A stretch of DNA of 64,000 bases, from assembly GCF_963677725.1 (NCBI RefSeq), contig NZ_OY782507.1, positions 3,197,001-3,261,000 of the forward strand, read 5' to 3'. Below the pieces are notes generated by a model that saw only the letters and a list, made by a program, of their open reading frames with translations, searched no databases and was not told where the DNA came from. The position numbers were made by a program, and so were the translations under genes. This document shows, piece by piece, positions 1 to 8,069 of the stretch. Origin of the DNA: an uncultured Cohaesibacter sp. GTDB taxonomy: Bacteria; Pseudomonadota; Alphaproteobacteria; Rhizobiales; Cohaesibacteraceae. Numbering within the stretch: the stretch's first letter is position 1; every line of letters starts with the position of its first letter.

Positions 1-450
1 GATGCAGACCAGACGATCAAGGCGATCCTGACCGGGCTGCATCTGGGCTCGACGGCTCCGTCGATTTATCGGGCCTTGATCGAGGCAACGGCCTTTGGCT
101 CGCGCGCAATCGTCGAGCGGTTTGAATCCGAAGGCATTGCGGTCAAGAGCATCGTTGGTATAGGCGGCATTGCCCGCAAGTCCGATCTTGTCTCGCAGAT
201 TTGTGCCGATGTGCTCAATCGTGAAATCAGCGTTGTCGACTCAGACGAATGTTGTGCGCGAGGCGCGGCGATCTTTGCTGCTACGGCAGCTGGGGCCTAT
301 GACGATATTGAAGCTGCGAAAACGGCCATGCACAGCCCGGTTGAGAAAGTCTTCAAACCCGATCCGGAAGCACACAAGGCCTATGAAGCCATTTATGCTG
401 ATTACAAGCGGCTGGGGGCCTTCTCCGAGGAGCTGTCAAACCGTGACTAA
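1..450 (+). CDS. araB: L-ribulokinase, C-terminal part (cut by window start)
   Basis: The frame is open from base 1 and ends at TAA 448-450, giving 149 residues of a FGGY-family carbohydrate kinase C-terminal domain. The segments GLHLGSTAPSIYRALIEAT and GIGGIARKSDLVSQICADV match the ATP-binding fold of ribulokinases, including the conserved G-G-x-x-x-K-S pattern. The enzyme phosphorylates L-ribulose (or ribitol) in the cytoplasm in pentose catabolism. The start lies outside the window, so operon partners are unknown. A strong terminator follows 41 bases after the stop, so this is the last gene of its transcript. A different FGGY kinase specificity cannot be fully excluded. Confidence 0.85.
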   Translation, partial: DADQTIKAILTGLHLGSTAPSIYRALIEATAFGSRAIVERFESEGIAVKSIVGIGGIARKSDLVSQICADVLNREISVVDSDECCARGAAIFAATAAGAYDDIEAAKTAMHSPVEKVFKPDPEAHKAYEAIYADYKRLGAFSEELSNRD

Positions 451-490
451 GTCTCTCCCAGGCCTCTGATCTCTTCCCAGGGCCAAAGTG

Positions 491-536
491 GCGGCGGGTT
501 TTCCTGATTATAGTCAGGCAAACCCGCTGCTTTTTT
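491..536 (+). terminator. Rho-independent terminator after araB
   Basis: An 11-bp GC-rich stem (GCGGCGGGTTT pairing with AAACCCGCTGC, one G-U pair) with an inner TCCTGA/TCAGG stem is followed directly by six T. This is a textbook intrinsic terminator for the upstream kinase gene. Confidence 0.9.
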
Positions 537-597
537 ATGGGGGCTTGAGAAGAACGATCTGCTTGCCTGCCAGACAACCTTGATGATCTTTCGAATA

Positions 598-948
598 TCA
601 CGTCTTGCGGCTGTCTTGCGGTACTTGCGCCCGGTCGAATTTGCCGTAATCGCGCAGCACGCTTGCGACACGCAGGCGATAATCGTCAAAAACAGCCTCT
701 TGCCCTTGTGTGCGTCCCTTGCTTTGAGCTTGGCGGTGGGCGGTCAGATTGCGCCACTGGGCGACTGCCTCTTCCGTCTTGAAAAATGACAAGGAGAGCA
801 GCTTGTTGGGGTCGCTCAGGCTTTGAAATCGCTCAACCGATAGAAAGCCATCAATCTCTTCGAGTATTGGGCGGATTGCTGCGGCTATGGCAAGATAGTC
901 ATCCTTGCGGCCCTCGGTGGCATAGACCTCGAAAATCACCGCTATCAT
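598..948 (-). CDS. Antibiotic biosynthesis monooxygenase (ABM)-like protein
   Basis: The 116-residue product starts MIAVIFEVYATEGR and has the dimeric alpha/beta-barrel pattern of ABM-domain proteins: a first strand, the segment FLSVERFQSLSDPNKLLSL, and a helix containing WRNLTAHRQAQ. Many such proteins are small heme-degrading or quinol oxygenases, but no specific substrate can be read here. Its start overlaps the stop of the upstream NIPSNAP gene (ATGA-type overlap, 945-948), so the two are co-transcribed and translationally coupled. Family assignment is fairly secure; the role is unknown. Confidence 0.7.
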   Translation of the reverse strand: MIAVIFEVYATEGRKDDYLAIAAAIRPILEEIDGFLSVERFQSLSDPNKLLSLSFFKTEEAVAQWRNLTAHRQAQSKGRTQGQEAVFDDYRLRVASVLRDYGKFDRAQVPQDSRKT

Positions 949-1274
949 GACTTGGTTCCTTCATAAATGGGCGTTGAAACGCATTTGAGGAAGGTCCTGT
1001 CTTCGCGCAGCAGGAACTTCTCCTTCTGGGCAAAGGCATAATTTTCCCGTCCCAGCGGGTCGGCAGCCAACCGCTCGCGATAGGTCTCATAAGCGGCGAG
1101 GCTCGGAATATTATAGATGCCATAAGCCAGCGTCGAGGAGCCTTCATGGGGTGCATAATAGCCGATCAGGTCCGCGCCGCAGCGGGGAATGGCTTGACCC
1201 CAATTGCGCGCATAGTCGATGAAGTGCTGCTTTTTGGTCGGGTCGATGTGATAGCGGATGATGCAGGTCAGCAT
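945..1274 (-). CDS. NIPSNAP family protein
   Basis: The 109-residue protein begins MLTCIIRYHIDPTKKQHF and contains LIGYYAPHEGSSTLAYGIYN, the typical NIPSNAP pattern of a ferredoxin-like fold related to ABM proteins. A TAGGAG ribosome site lies 7 bases before the ATG. It is the first gene of a two-gene operon with the ABM-like gene and is divergent from an ArsR-family regulator 74 bases away, which is the obvious candidate controller. No enzymatic activity is established for most bacterial members. Confidence 0.75.
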   Translation of the reverse strand: MLTCIIRYHIDPTKKQHFIDYARNWGQAIPRCGADLIGYYAPHEGSSTLAYGIYNIPSLAAYETYRERLAADPLGRENYAFAQKEKFLLREDRTFLKCVSTPIYEGTKS

Positions 1275-1348
1275 GTAAGGCTCCTAAGGTTGATTTTGTT
1301 GCAGATTAGCCCATTGTCTGACGTTGATGCTTCGGCTAAGATCGAACT

Positions 1349-2041
1349 ATGAAAGAAGGACCCAACATAGCCCAAATTGCTGCCCTGATCGGCGACCCGG
1401 CACGTGCCAACATGCTGACGGCCCTGATGTCAGGCAAGGCCCTGACCGCAAGCGAGTTGGCGGCTGAAGCCGGTGTGACCTTGCAGACGGCCAGCGCCCA
1501 TCTGTCCAAGCTTGACAAGGGTGGCTTGTTGCGCCCGCGCAAACAGGGGCGATACAAATACTTCTCGCTGGCCAATGACGATGTCGCCCATGTGCTTGAA
1601 GGTCTGATGGGGCTTGCTGCGGGCGCGGGTCACTTGCGCAAGCGGACCGGGCCCAAGGACGATGCGCTGCGGCGGGCTCGGGTCTGCTATAATCATCTGG
1701 CGGGCGACAGGGGCACGCAAATGTTTGGCAGCCTCATTGCCCAAGGTCATTTGGCCTTTGATGGGGACGCGCTGTTTCTCACCGATGCGGGGGCTGCCTT
1801 TGTTGCTGATCTTGGCATTGATCTTGATGCTCTTAGCAAGGGACGGGCGTCGCTTTGCCGTGAATGCCTTGACTGGAGTGAGCGTCGGTCGCATTTGGCA
1901 GGCAGTCTTGGGCGAGCCATGCTTTCCCATTTCGAGGCTTTGGGCTGGCTCCGCCGGGATCAGAAAACCCGTGTCATTGCTTTCTCGCCAAAGGGGGAAA
2001 AGGCCTTTGCGGCTTTGTTTCCGAAGCTTCCGGCAGCTTGA
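1349..2041 (+). CDS. ArsR-family winged-helix transcriptional regulator
   Basis: The 230-residue protein has an N-terminal winged helix at about residues 5-85. ALIGDPARANMLTALM is the first helix pair, ELAAEAGVTLQTASAHLSKL the recognition region and GRYKYFSL the wing. This is followed by about 140 residues that are not part of the minimal ArsR fold and may form an effector domain. That C-terminal part has three cysteines but no clear metal site such as the ArsR ELCVCDL motif. It is divergent from the NIPSNAP/ABM operon and probably regulates it. The ligand is unknown. Confidence 0.75.
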   Translation: MKEGPNIAQIAALIGDPARANMLTALMSGKALTASELAAEAGVTLQTASAHLSKLDKGGLLRPRKQGRYKYFSLANDDVAHVLEGLMGLAAGAGHLRKRTGPKDDALRRARVCYNHLAGDRGTQMFGSLIAQGHLAFDGDALFLTDAGAAFVADLGIDLDALSKGRASLCRECLDWSERRSHLAGSLGRAMLSHFEALGWLRRDQKTRVIAFSPKGEKAFAALFPKLPAA

Positions 2042-2100
2042 AGGGCGGCTGCGTGCAGACTGGCACAAACCATGGATTGATGAGATCAGGTTTGCCGCTT

Positions 2101-2255
2101 AAGAAAGCCAAAGAGCTGGTTGCCATGCTGGCCGAAAGCCCGACCAAGTTTTGGAAACGAGGGTGTCGAATGATCCCTGCATCTATCGCTTCTATGAGAG
2201 TGTTGGGGTCTATGGCCCGACCCTGAAGGCTCTGATCCAAGGGGAGCATCGCTAG
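2101..2255 (+). pseudogene. Decayed, truncated cyanase (cynS) remnant
   Basis: One frame reads KKAKELVAMLAESPTKFW (2101-2154), resembling the N-terminal helix region of cyanases. After a frame change the next reads SNDPCIYRFYESVGVYGPTL and KALIQGEHR and then stops at 2253-2255. The second piece matches the cyanase active-site stretch (E. coli [22 protein letters not shown]), keeping the catalytic Arg and Glu of YRFYE. The middle is deleted, and the C-terminal part with the catalytic Ser is missing. This is a broken gene wedged between the ArsR gene and rnfH. The identification rests on remembered family sequence. Confidence 0.55.
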
Positions 2256-2259
2256 CAGT

Positions 2260-2282
2260 GGGGCACCTAAGCCCCGTCTTCT
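2260..2282. terminator. Possible weak terminator between cyanase remnant and rnfH
   Basis: A 5-bp stem GGGGC/GCCCC with a 6-base loop is followed on the plus strand by GTCTTCTCTT. It sits between convergent units and could end rnf transcription, but it is short and lacks a clean U-run. Confidence 0.3.
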
Positions 2283-2283
2283 C

Positions 2284-2544
2284 TTACATATCCCGGCGTT
2301 CCACCTGATCGGGATCGACGGTGATGGGGCGATAGATTTCGACCCGGTCGCCGTCTTCCAGTGTTTGGCTGAGCCTGACGATGCGACCAAAGATTCCGAC
2401 CTTCTGCGCGCTGAGATCAATGTCCGGGAATTGGGTCAGGACACCGGACCGGGTGATCGCCTCTTCGACCGAGCAGCCATCTGGCATTTCCATGCGGATC
2501 CAGACCTTGTGAATGGGGGTGACATAAGCAACGCCAATATTCAT
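2284..2544 (-). CDS. rnfH: RnfH, ubiquitin-like accessory protein of the Rnf complex
   Basis: The 86-residue protein is the last gene of the rnf operon. It begins MNIGVAYVTPIHKVWIRMEM and ends VEIYRPITVDPDQVERRDM. The segment DGDRVEIYRP is characteristic of RnfH, a small beta-grasp protein whose biochemical role is unsettled. An AGGAG site lies 6 bases before the ATG and the gap to rnfE is 9 bases. Its presence completes the rnfABCDGEH order known from Rhodobacter capsulatus, where the genes are required for nitrogen fixation. Confidence 0.85.
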   Translation of the reverse strand: MNIGVAYVTPIHKVWIRMEMPDGCSVEEAITRSGVLTQFPDIDLSAQKVGIFGRIVRLSQTLEDGDRVEIYRPITVDPDQVERRDM

Positions 2545-2553
2545 GGGAAGCTC

Positions 2554-3243
2554 CTATAGAGTGATCTGCTTGCCAACCGGCTTTTCAGGAATCGTCTGAG
2601 GTTTGGACCTTTCCTCGATGGCCTTGTCGATCAGGCGCTTGCCGACAAGGATCAGGCCAAGCAAGATGAATCCGCCGGGGGGCAGGACAAACAGCAAAAA
2701 GCCGTCATAATTGGGGATGACTTCAAGCTCCAGAAAGCCCAGAGACGGCCCCAACAACAGCGAAGCCCCCGCGAACAAGGTGCCGGAGCCGAGGATCTCG
2801 CGCACCGAGCCGAGCAGCACCAGCGCAATGGTAAAGCCGGCTCCCATCATCAGGCCATCAAACATGGCGGGCAGGATTTGGGCTTTGGAAGCAAAGCTTT
2901 CAGCGCGGCCAAGAATGGCGCAGTTGGTGACGATCAGAGGAATGAAAAGGCCCAGAATCTTGTAAAGATCGTGCAGATAGGCATTCATATAGAGATCGAC
3001 GATGGTAACCAGAGCGGCGATGATCAGCACGAAGGCCGGGATGCGAATTTCCGGTTCGATCATGTTGCGCAGCAAGGCAATGACAAAGGCGGAAGCCACC
3101 AGAACCGCCGTCGTTGCCAGTCCAAGGCCAAGGCCGTTGGTCGCGGTACTGGTGACTGCCAGCAGAGGGCAGAGGGCCAAGGTCTGGGAGAAGACGATGG
3201 TGTTTGTCCAAAGGCCTTCCAATGTGATCTCGCGGTAGCGCAT
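2554..3243 (-). CDS. rnfE: RnfE, integral membrane subunit of the Rnf complex
   Basis: The 229-residue protein has six predicted membrane segments. It is paralogous to RnfA and has the two family cysteines, C25 (LALCPLLAV) and C108 (IVTNCAILG), which are thought to share a membrane-embedded 2Fe-2S cluster with RnfA. Rnf couples an ion gradient to electron transfer between NADH and ferredoxin; in diazotrophs it is proposed to drive reduction of the ferredoxin that feeds nitrogenase. It lies 6 bases downstream of rnfG in one operon. Confidence 0.92.
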   Translation of the reverse strand: MRYREITLEGLWTNTIVFSQTLALCPLLAVTSTATNGLGLGLATTAVLVASAFVIALLRNMIEPEIRIPAFVLIIAALVTIVDLYMNAYLHDLYKILGLFIPLIVTNCAILGRAESFASKAQILPAMFDGLMMGAGFTIALVLLGSVREILGSGTLFAGASLLLGPSLGFLELEVIPNYDGFLLFVLPPGGFILLGLILVGKRLIDKAIEERSKPQTIPEKPVGKQITL

Positions 3244-3249
3244 GATCCT

Positions 3250-3984
3250 TTATCCTTTCCCTTGTTTTGATGGTCGGGCCAGCAGCTGCGATTTGTGGTC
3301 CTCGAAGAATTGGAGGCCGTGCTTGACCGACCGGACAACGGCGCGCGGGGTGATGGTGGCACCTGAAAATTGATCAAACTGACCGCCATCCTTTTTCACC
3401 GCCCACTTTTCAGGCAAGAGACTGCCAAGGGAGAGGCCATCAAAGCGCGTGATCCAGTCGCTGCGGCTGGCTTCGATCTTGTCGCCCAGCCCCGGGGTTT
3501 CTGAATGCTGCAGAACGCGGACGCCAAGCAATTGGCCATCCTTGTCAACGCCGAGCAAGATCAGGATCGGGCCGCCATAGCCCAAGGCCGTGGTCTGATA
3601 GGCGACGGCTTGTATCTGTCCTGCGCGATAGGCCGGATAGACCAGTGTTTCTTCGCCATCTTTGCTTTTCAAGGTGAAGGAAGAGGCAACCAGATCATTG
3701 TCGTGGAGCGTTTGAGGGATAACCAGCGAGAGAGACTTTTGCAGGTCTTCCTTTTGGCGCAGCTCAATGGCGGCTTCGGTGGCAAGAAAGGCCGATGACA
3801 GGGTCAGGGCGCTGACAACCGAAAAGAAGCCAAGCAACAAGGCCAGATAGAGCGGATTGCTGCGGATAGCTTCAAAGCGCGTACCGAGCCAGGCGCCGAA
3901 CGCGCGGGCCTTTTGCGTAAGGCCCGTTTGCTGATCTGCAAGCACCGCTTCTGGGGCGCTGTTGCTTTCTGCCTCCCCGCTCAT
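3250..3984 (-). CDS. rnfG: RnfG, FMN-binding electron transport subunit
   Basis: The 244-residue product starts at the ATG at 3984, which overlaps the rnfD stop (ATGA). A longer open frame upstream is only a shadow of rnfD. The protein has an N-terminal membrane anchor (about residues 45-68) and a periplasmic FMN-binding domain. The motif DQFSGAT ends at Thr210, the site where ApbE-type enzymes attach FMN covalently. A 40-residue cytoplasmic extension rich in Ala and Gln precedes the anchor. No apbE gene is in the window. Confidence 0.92.
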   Translation of the reverse strand: MSGEAESNSAPEAVLADQQTGLTQKARAFGAWLGTRFEAIRSNPLYLALLLGFFSVVSALTLSSAFLATEAAIELRQKEDLQKSLSLVIPQTLHDNDLVASSFTLKSKDGEETLVYPAYRAGQIQAVAYQTTALGYGGPILILLGVDKDGQLLGVRVLQHSETPGLGDKIEASRSDWITRFDGLSLGSLLPEKWAVKKDGGQFDQFSGATITPRAVVRSVKHGLQFFEDHKSQLLARPSKQGKG

Positions 3985-5090
3985 GGCCTTGTTCCTTTTG
4001 ACTGATCGCCGGATTTGGTGCTTGGGGGATAGCTGAGCGGGGTGCCTTTGCGGGTGCGGCCATAGATGCGCGGTTTGACATAGGCATCGATCAGCGGCGC
4101 GGTGGCGTTCATCAACAGAACTGCAAAAGCGACTCCTTCGGGATAGGCTGCCCATGTCCGGATGACAAATGTGAGGATTCCGATGCCTGCCCCGAAAATG
4201 ATCTTGCCCATATCGGTTCCCGGTGCGGTGACATAATCCGTCGCAATGAAAAAGGCCGAGAAGAGGAAGGCTCCGGTCAGCAGATGCACATCCGGCCCAA
4301 GATAGAGATCGGGGTTGAGGCTGTGGCAAAGGCTGGAAAGCGCAACCATCGCCGCGATCATCGAGACTGGGATGTGCCAGCTGATCACGCGGGTGGCGAG
4401 CAGAAACAGCCCGCCAACAAGGGCCAGAAGTGCAGACGTTTCGCCCATGGATCCGGCAATCGTACCCATGGCTGCGGCTTTCAGGTCAAACAGGCCGGAC
4501 AGAATGGAGGACAGGGTTTCCCCCTGTCCCAATTGTGTCTTGATGGCCCCAAGCAGGGACGCACCGGACAGGGCATCCATGTCAGCATGACCCTTGAGGA
4601 CCACGCCGATCCCTTCCACCAGATTAGGCGCGCTGGCGCTGCTGATCGGCATGGGGGGGAGGAATTGGGTCATTTGCACCGGAAAGGAAATCAGCAGCAC
4701 GGTGCGGGCAATTATCGCCGGGTTGAAAATATTCTGCCCAAGGCCACCAAAGGCATGCTTGGCCAGCAGGATAGCGATCATCGAGCCAAGAAATCCGATC
4801 CACCAAGGGGCCCATGGGGGCAGCGTCATGGCCAACAGCCAACCGGTCAACAGTGCGGAGCCGTCGGTGAGAAAAGGCAGGATCGGCTTTCCCGCCAGTT
4901 TGAGGGCGATAGCCTCGAACAAAAGGGCGGAGCTGATCGTTACCAGAAACAATGTTATCGCTGGCCAGCCATAAAGATACAGCCCAAAGGCCGTTGAGGG
5001 CACCAGTGCAAGGATGACAAGCCCCATCGTGCGGGAGACGCTCGCGCCGGAATGGAGGAATGGGCCACTGGTTACGTCGATCATGCTCAT
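3981..5090 (-). CDS. rnfD: RnfD, integral membrane flavoprotein subunit
   Basis: The 369-residue NqrB/RnfD-family protein has about nine membrane segments. Conserved stretches include FGGLGQNIFNPAIIARTV (residues 114-131) and TDYVTAPGTDMGKIIFGAGIG near the C-terminus. The flavinylation motif reads D-x-x-S-G-A-S (residues 172-178), with Ser178 where Thr is usual. The gene overlaps rnfC upstream and rnfG downstream by 4 bases each, so translation is coupled. Confidence 0.92.
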   Translation of the reverse strand: MSMIDVTSGPFLHSGASVSRTMGLVILALVPSTAFGLYLYGWPAITLFLVTISSALLFEAIALKLAGKPILPFLTDGSALLTGWLLAMTLPPWAPWWIGFLGSMIAILLAKHAFGGLGQNIFNPAIIARTVLLISFPVQMTQFLPPMPISSASAPNLVEGIGVVLKGHADMDALSGASLLGAIKTQLGQGETLSSILSGLFDLKAAAMGTIAGSMGETSALLALVGGLFLLATRVISWHIPVSMIAAMVALSSLCHSLNPDLYLGPDVHLLTGAFLFSAFFIATDYVTAPGTDMGKIIFGAGIGILTFVIRTWAAYPEGVAFAVLLMNATAPLIDAYVKPRIYGRTRKGTPLSYPPSTKSGDQSKGTRP

Positions 5091-6616
5091 GCTTCAACCT
5101 TGATTTTGTCACTTGCCTCAGCGCCCAGAGCGGCAGTGGCGGCTTGTTTTTCCTGCTCTTCCTTTTTCTTTTTTGCCGCGCGCTCCGCCTTCATTCGGGC
5201 CATGGCGGCCTGTTTTTCACGCCGCATCTTTTCCATGCGCGCATCGCGTTTTTGCACCAGACGTTTGGTCTCTTCCTGTTTGTGCTCGGCGCGCTGTTTG
5301 GCAGTCAGGCTGCCCTTGGCATAATTGAAATATTGGACAAGGGGGATTTTCGACGGGCAGACATAGGCGCAGGAGCCGCAGCCGATACAATCGAGCAGGC
5401 CGATGTCGAGGGCACTTTCAAGATCGTCACTGCGGATTCGCTGAGCCATGTCGAAGGGCGTGAGGCCACAAGGGCAGGCAGACGCACAGGCGGTGCAGCG
5501 AATGCAGGGCATGGGTGGTGGTGGGGCCTGTTTCTGTTTTTGCCCCAGCGCCAAAATGCCGTTGATCCCCTTGATGATTGGTGCGCGCATGCTGGAAAGG
5601 GGCTGGCCCATCATTGGTCCGCCGATAATCAGGCGATCCGGCTCATGGGCAAAGCCGCCGGATTGTTCGATCAGATGGGAGACCGGTGTGCCAAGCAAGA
5701 TCTCAAAATTGCCGCTTTCAGCCATAGCTTCACCGCTGAGCGTGACAATGCGTGATATGAGAGGGCGGCCATGACAGACCGCCTGCTGAATGGCATAGGC
5801 GGTGGCGACATTATGGACCACAACACCGATATCGGCAGTCAGGGCGCGGGCCGGGGTTTCCTTGCCGGTCAAGGTCTGGACCAGATGCTTTTCCGAACCC
5901 ATGGGATAGCGGGCGGGCACTTCGACAATCTCGATCGCCGGGTCTCCTTTTGCCTTGGCGGCGGCCTTCAATGCGGTGGCTGCTTCGGGCTTGTTGGATT
6001 CGATGGCGATGATCGCGCGTTCAACCTCTAGCGTGCGGGCCATGATACGCACGCCGCTCAAAACATCCGTGGCGCGCTCACGCATCAGGCGATCATCGCA
6101 CGTCAAATAGGGTTCGCATTCGGCGGCATTGATGACGAGCAGTTTGAGGTCATAGCGATTGCGCAGATTGAGTTTGACCCCGGAGGGGAAGGTCGCCCCG
6201 CCCAAGCCGACAATGCCACAATCAGCGACCCGCTTGGCCAACTCGTCAATGGACGCCGTGTCCGGGTCAAGGGGTGGCGGCAAATCAGTCCATGCTTCTT
6301 CGCCATCAGGGCGCAAGGTGATGGTGATGCCGGGCAGGCCAGACGCATGGGGGGCGATGAAACGGCCAATGGCAATGACGCGGCCGGACGTCGGCGCGTG
6401 GATATTGGCCGACACCGCGCCACGGGCCTTGGCCAGTAATTGCCCCTTTTTGACCTGATCCCCCTTTTCGACCAGAGCATTGGCCGGTGCTCCAATATGC
6501 TGTTGCAGAGGGATCCGGAGCATGGTTGGCAGGGGAATTGGGCGGATCGCTTTGTCGGCCGTTGCTTCCTTGCGCCCCTTGGGGTGGATACCGCCTTTGA
6601 TCTTGAACAGTTTCAT
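5087..6616 (-). CDS. rnfC: RnfC, NADH- and ferredoxin-linked Fe-S/FMN subunit
   Basis: The 509-residue protein has an N-terminal domain (residues 1-110), then an NADH/FMN-binding domain with GLGGATFPSGVKLN (about 137-150), an SLBB-like segment, and two 4Fe-4S motifs (CIRCTACASACPCGLTP and CIGCGSCAYVCPSKIP). A highly charged Lys/Glu/Ala-rich coiled tail fills roughly residues 440-509. RnfC is the likely site of NADH oxidation or of ferredoxin exchange. The gene sits 12 bases downstream of rnfB. Confidence 0.93.
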   Translation of the reverse strand: MKLFKIKGGIHPKGRKEATADKAIRPIPLPTMLRIPLQQHIGAPANALVEKGDQVKKGQLLAKARGAVSANIHAPTSGRVIAIGRFIAPHASGLPGITITLRPDGEEAWTDLPPPLDPDTASIDELAKRVADCGIVGLGGATFPSGVKLNLRNRYDLKLLVINAAECEPYLTCDDRLMRERATDVLSGVRIMARTLEVERAIIAIESNKPEAATALKAAAKAKGDPAIEIVEVPARYPMGSEKHLVQTLTGKETPARALTADIGVVVHNVATAYAIQQAVCHGRPLISRIVTLSGEAMAESGNFEILLGTPVSHLIEQSGGFAHEPDRLIIGGPMMGQPLSSMRAPIIKGINGILALGQKQKQAPPPPMPCIRCTACASACPCGLTPFDMAQRIRSDDLESALDIGLLDCIGCGSCAYVCPSKIPLVQYFNYAKGSLTAKQRAEHKQEETKRLVQKRDARMEKMRREKQAAMARMKAERAAKKKKEEQEKQAATAALGAEASDKIKVEA

Positions 6617-6628
6617 CGCCAGCTCCTG

Positions 6629-7165
6629 TCAGCTTGCCAAGGGCAAATCGGGTTTAGGCCAATGCCATGTTTGCAGGGTGGCATTTTCCCTGCGCATGGT
6701 GATGGCTCCGGTGGGGCAGGCATCGGCGCATTTTTGGCACCCGGTGCAGGCATCATCGACCACTCCGTGCAATTGCTTGGAGGCGCCGATGATCGCGTCG
6801 GTCGGGCATCTCTTGATGCATTTGGTGCAGCCGATGCAGAGATCTTCAAAGACAAAGGCAATCATTGGCCCGCTGTCGCCGACATCGGACAGATCAGCCT
6901 CGATGCCCAATTTGTCGGCGAGGCCTGCAGCCAGCGTTTTGCCGCCGGGTGGGCACAGGGTGACGCTTGCTTCTTTGGCCGCCAGCGCATTGGCGGCGGC
7001 CGCACAACCCAAAAAGCCGCATTGGCCGCAATTGGTGCCGGGCATCATGGTTTCCAGCTCGCTTGCGATGGGGTTGCCCTCGACGCGTAAATAGAGGGCG
7101 GCAAGGCCCAGGCATCCACCCAACACCAGCCCCAGCGTCAACAGGGTTATCGTTGCTTCCATCAT
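6629..7165 (-). CDS. rnfB: RnfB, membrane-anchored polyferredoxin subunit
   Basis: The start MMEATITLL at 7165 is chosen because GGAG stands 8 bases upstream; an in-frame extension to 7210 has no such site and would overlap rnfA. The product is 178 residues. It has an N-terminal membrane helix (4-26), a 4Fe-4S domain using C46, C49, C54 and C71, and two ferredoxin-type clusters, C110/113/116/120 and C140/143/146/150. RnfB passes electrons between the membrane complex and soluble ferredoxin. Confidence 0.92.
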   Translation of the reverse strand: MMEATITLLTLGLVLGGCLGLAALYLRVEGNPIASELETMMPGTNCGQCGFLGCAAAANALAAKEASVTLCPPGGKTLAAGLADKLGIEADLSDVGDSGPMIAFVFEDLCIGCTKCIKRCPTDAIIGASKQLHGVVDDACTGCQKCADACPTGAITMRRENATLQTWHWPKPDLPLAS

Positions 7166-7187
7166 TTGCTTTGCTCCAATCCGGTGA

Positions 7188-7769
7188 CTAGTGAGAGACA
7201 AGCCCGGCAAAGCCCATGAAGGACAGGCTGAGGAAACCGGCAGTCAGAAAGGCAATGGGGGTGCCTGAGAAGATTGCGGGCACGTCGGCGAATTTCAGTC
7301 GCTCACGCAAACCAGCAAACAGCACCAGCACCAGGGTGAAGCCCATGGCTGCACCAAAGCCAAACAACAGGCTTTCGAGAAAGGAATGCTGTTCTTGAAT
7401 GTTGAGAAGGGCGACGCCCAGAACCGCGCAATTGGTGGTGATCAGCGGCAGGAAAATACCCAAGCCCTGATGCAGAAAGGGCGATAGCTTCTTGATTGCC
7501 AATTCGGTGAATTGCACAACAGAGGCGATCACCAGAATAAGCGTGAGGATGCGCAGATAGCCAAGGCCGAAGGGCTGGAGCACCATACGTTCGATTGTCC
7601 AACTGGCCGTTGCGGCAATGGTCAGCACAAAGGTGGTGGCAAATCCCATGCCGATGGCCGAGGACAATTTGTTCGACACCCCAAGGAACGGACAAAGCCC
7701 GAGAAACTTGACCAGTACAACATTGTTGACCAGTGCGGTTTCCAGCAGAATGAGCAACAAATTTTCCAT
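7188..7769 (-). CDS. rnfA: RnfA, integral membrane subunit of the Rnf complex
   Basis: The 193-residue, six-helix protein is the first gene of the rnf operon. The cysteines C26 ([10 protein letters not shown]) and C114 (TTNCAVLG) are the family's proposed shared 2Fe-2S ligands with RnfE. A sigma54 promoter lies about 50-65 bases upstream, so the whole rnf operon looks NifA-controlled. Confidence 0.93.
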   Translation of the reverse strand: MENLLLILLETALVNNVVLVKFLGLCPFLGVSNKLSSAIGMGFATTFVLTIAATASWTIERMVLQPFGLGYLRILTLILVIASVVQFTELAIKKLSPFLHQGLGIFLPLITTNCAVLGVALLNIQEQHSFLESLLFGFGAAMGFTLVLVLFAGLRERLKFADVPAIFSGTPIAFLTAGFLSLSFMGFAGLVSH

Positions 7770-7818
7770 AATGCACCTAGCCGATTGCTTGTGAGTTTCA
7801 AGTCATCGACTGGTGATG

Positions 7819-7834
7819 TGCATTAAGCGTGCCA
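7819..7834 (-). promoter_or_regulatory. Sigma54 (-24/-12) promoter of the rnf operon
   Basis: Read on the minus strand this is TGGCACGCTTAATGCA, with GG and GC separated by exactly 10 bases. The -24 half matches the consensus TGGCACG perfectly. Predicted transcription starts near 7807, giving a leader of about 40 bases before rnfA. Confidence 0.85.
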
Positions 7835-7911
7835 AGTTTCGCTCGCCTTTCATAGTTGGTTGAAAGGTGGCGGAAACCTTGAATCGATAAATGCTTAGTG
7901 AAAATACGTAT

Positions 7912-7931
7912 TTGTAGACCAATTGCTACAA
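7912..7931. promoter_or_regulatory. Inverted repeat resembling a NifA site but with wider spacing
   Basis: TTGTAG and CTACAA are separated by 8 bases, giving TGT-N12-ACA instead of the canonical N10. It lies 79 bases from the rnf -24 element and 25 bases from a perfect NifA site. It could be a weak NifA site or an operator for another dimeric regulator. Confidence 0.35.
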
Positions 7932-7955
7932 TATTGGATTTGGTTGGCCCGATTT

Positions 7956-7971
7956 TGTAGCAAATCCTACA
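7956..7971. promoter_or_regulatory. NifA upstream activator site shared by rnf and nifL/nifA
   Basis: A perfect TGT-N10-ACA lies inside the palindrome TTGTAG-CAAATC-CTACAA. It is 43 bases upstream of the nifL/nifA -24 element and about 120 bases from the divergent rnf -24 element, so it can serve both directions. Confidence 0.85.
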
Positions 7972-8012
7972 AATCTTTCGAGAAATACATAAAGAATTCA
8001 ATGAATTTTCTT

Positions 8013-8028
8013 CGGCATGTAATTTGCA
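8013..8028 (+). promoter_or_regulatory. Sigma54 (-24/-12) promoter of the nifL-like/nifA operon
   Basis: CGGCATGTAATTTGCA has GG (8014-8015) and GC (8026-8027) at the correct spacing. With the NifA site upstream this implies autoactivation of nifA. A sigma70 promoter may also exist but was not recognised. Confidence 0.75.
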
Positions 8029-8069
8029 TTGCTTTTCTGGTGAATGATCAAAGAGAAGCTGCATAGACC

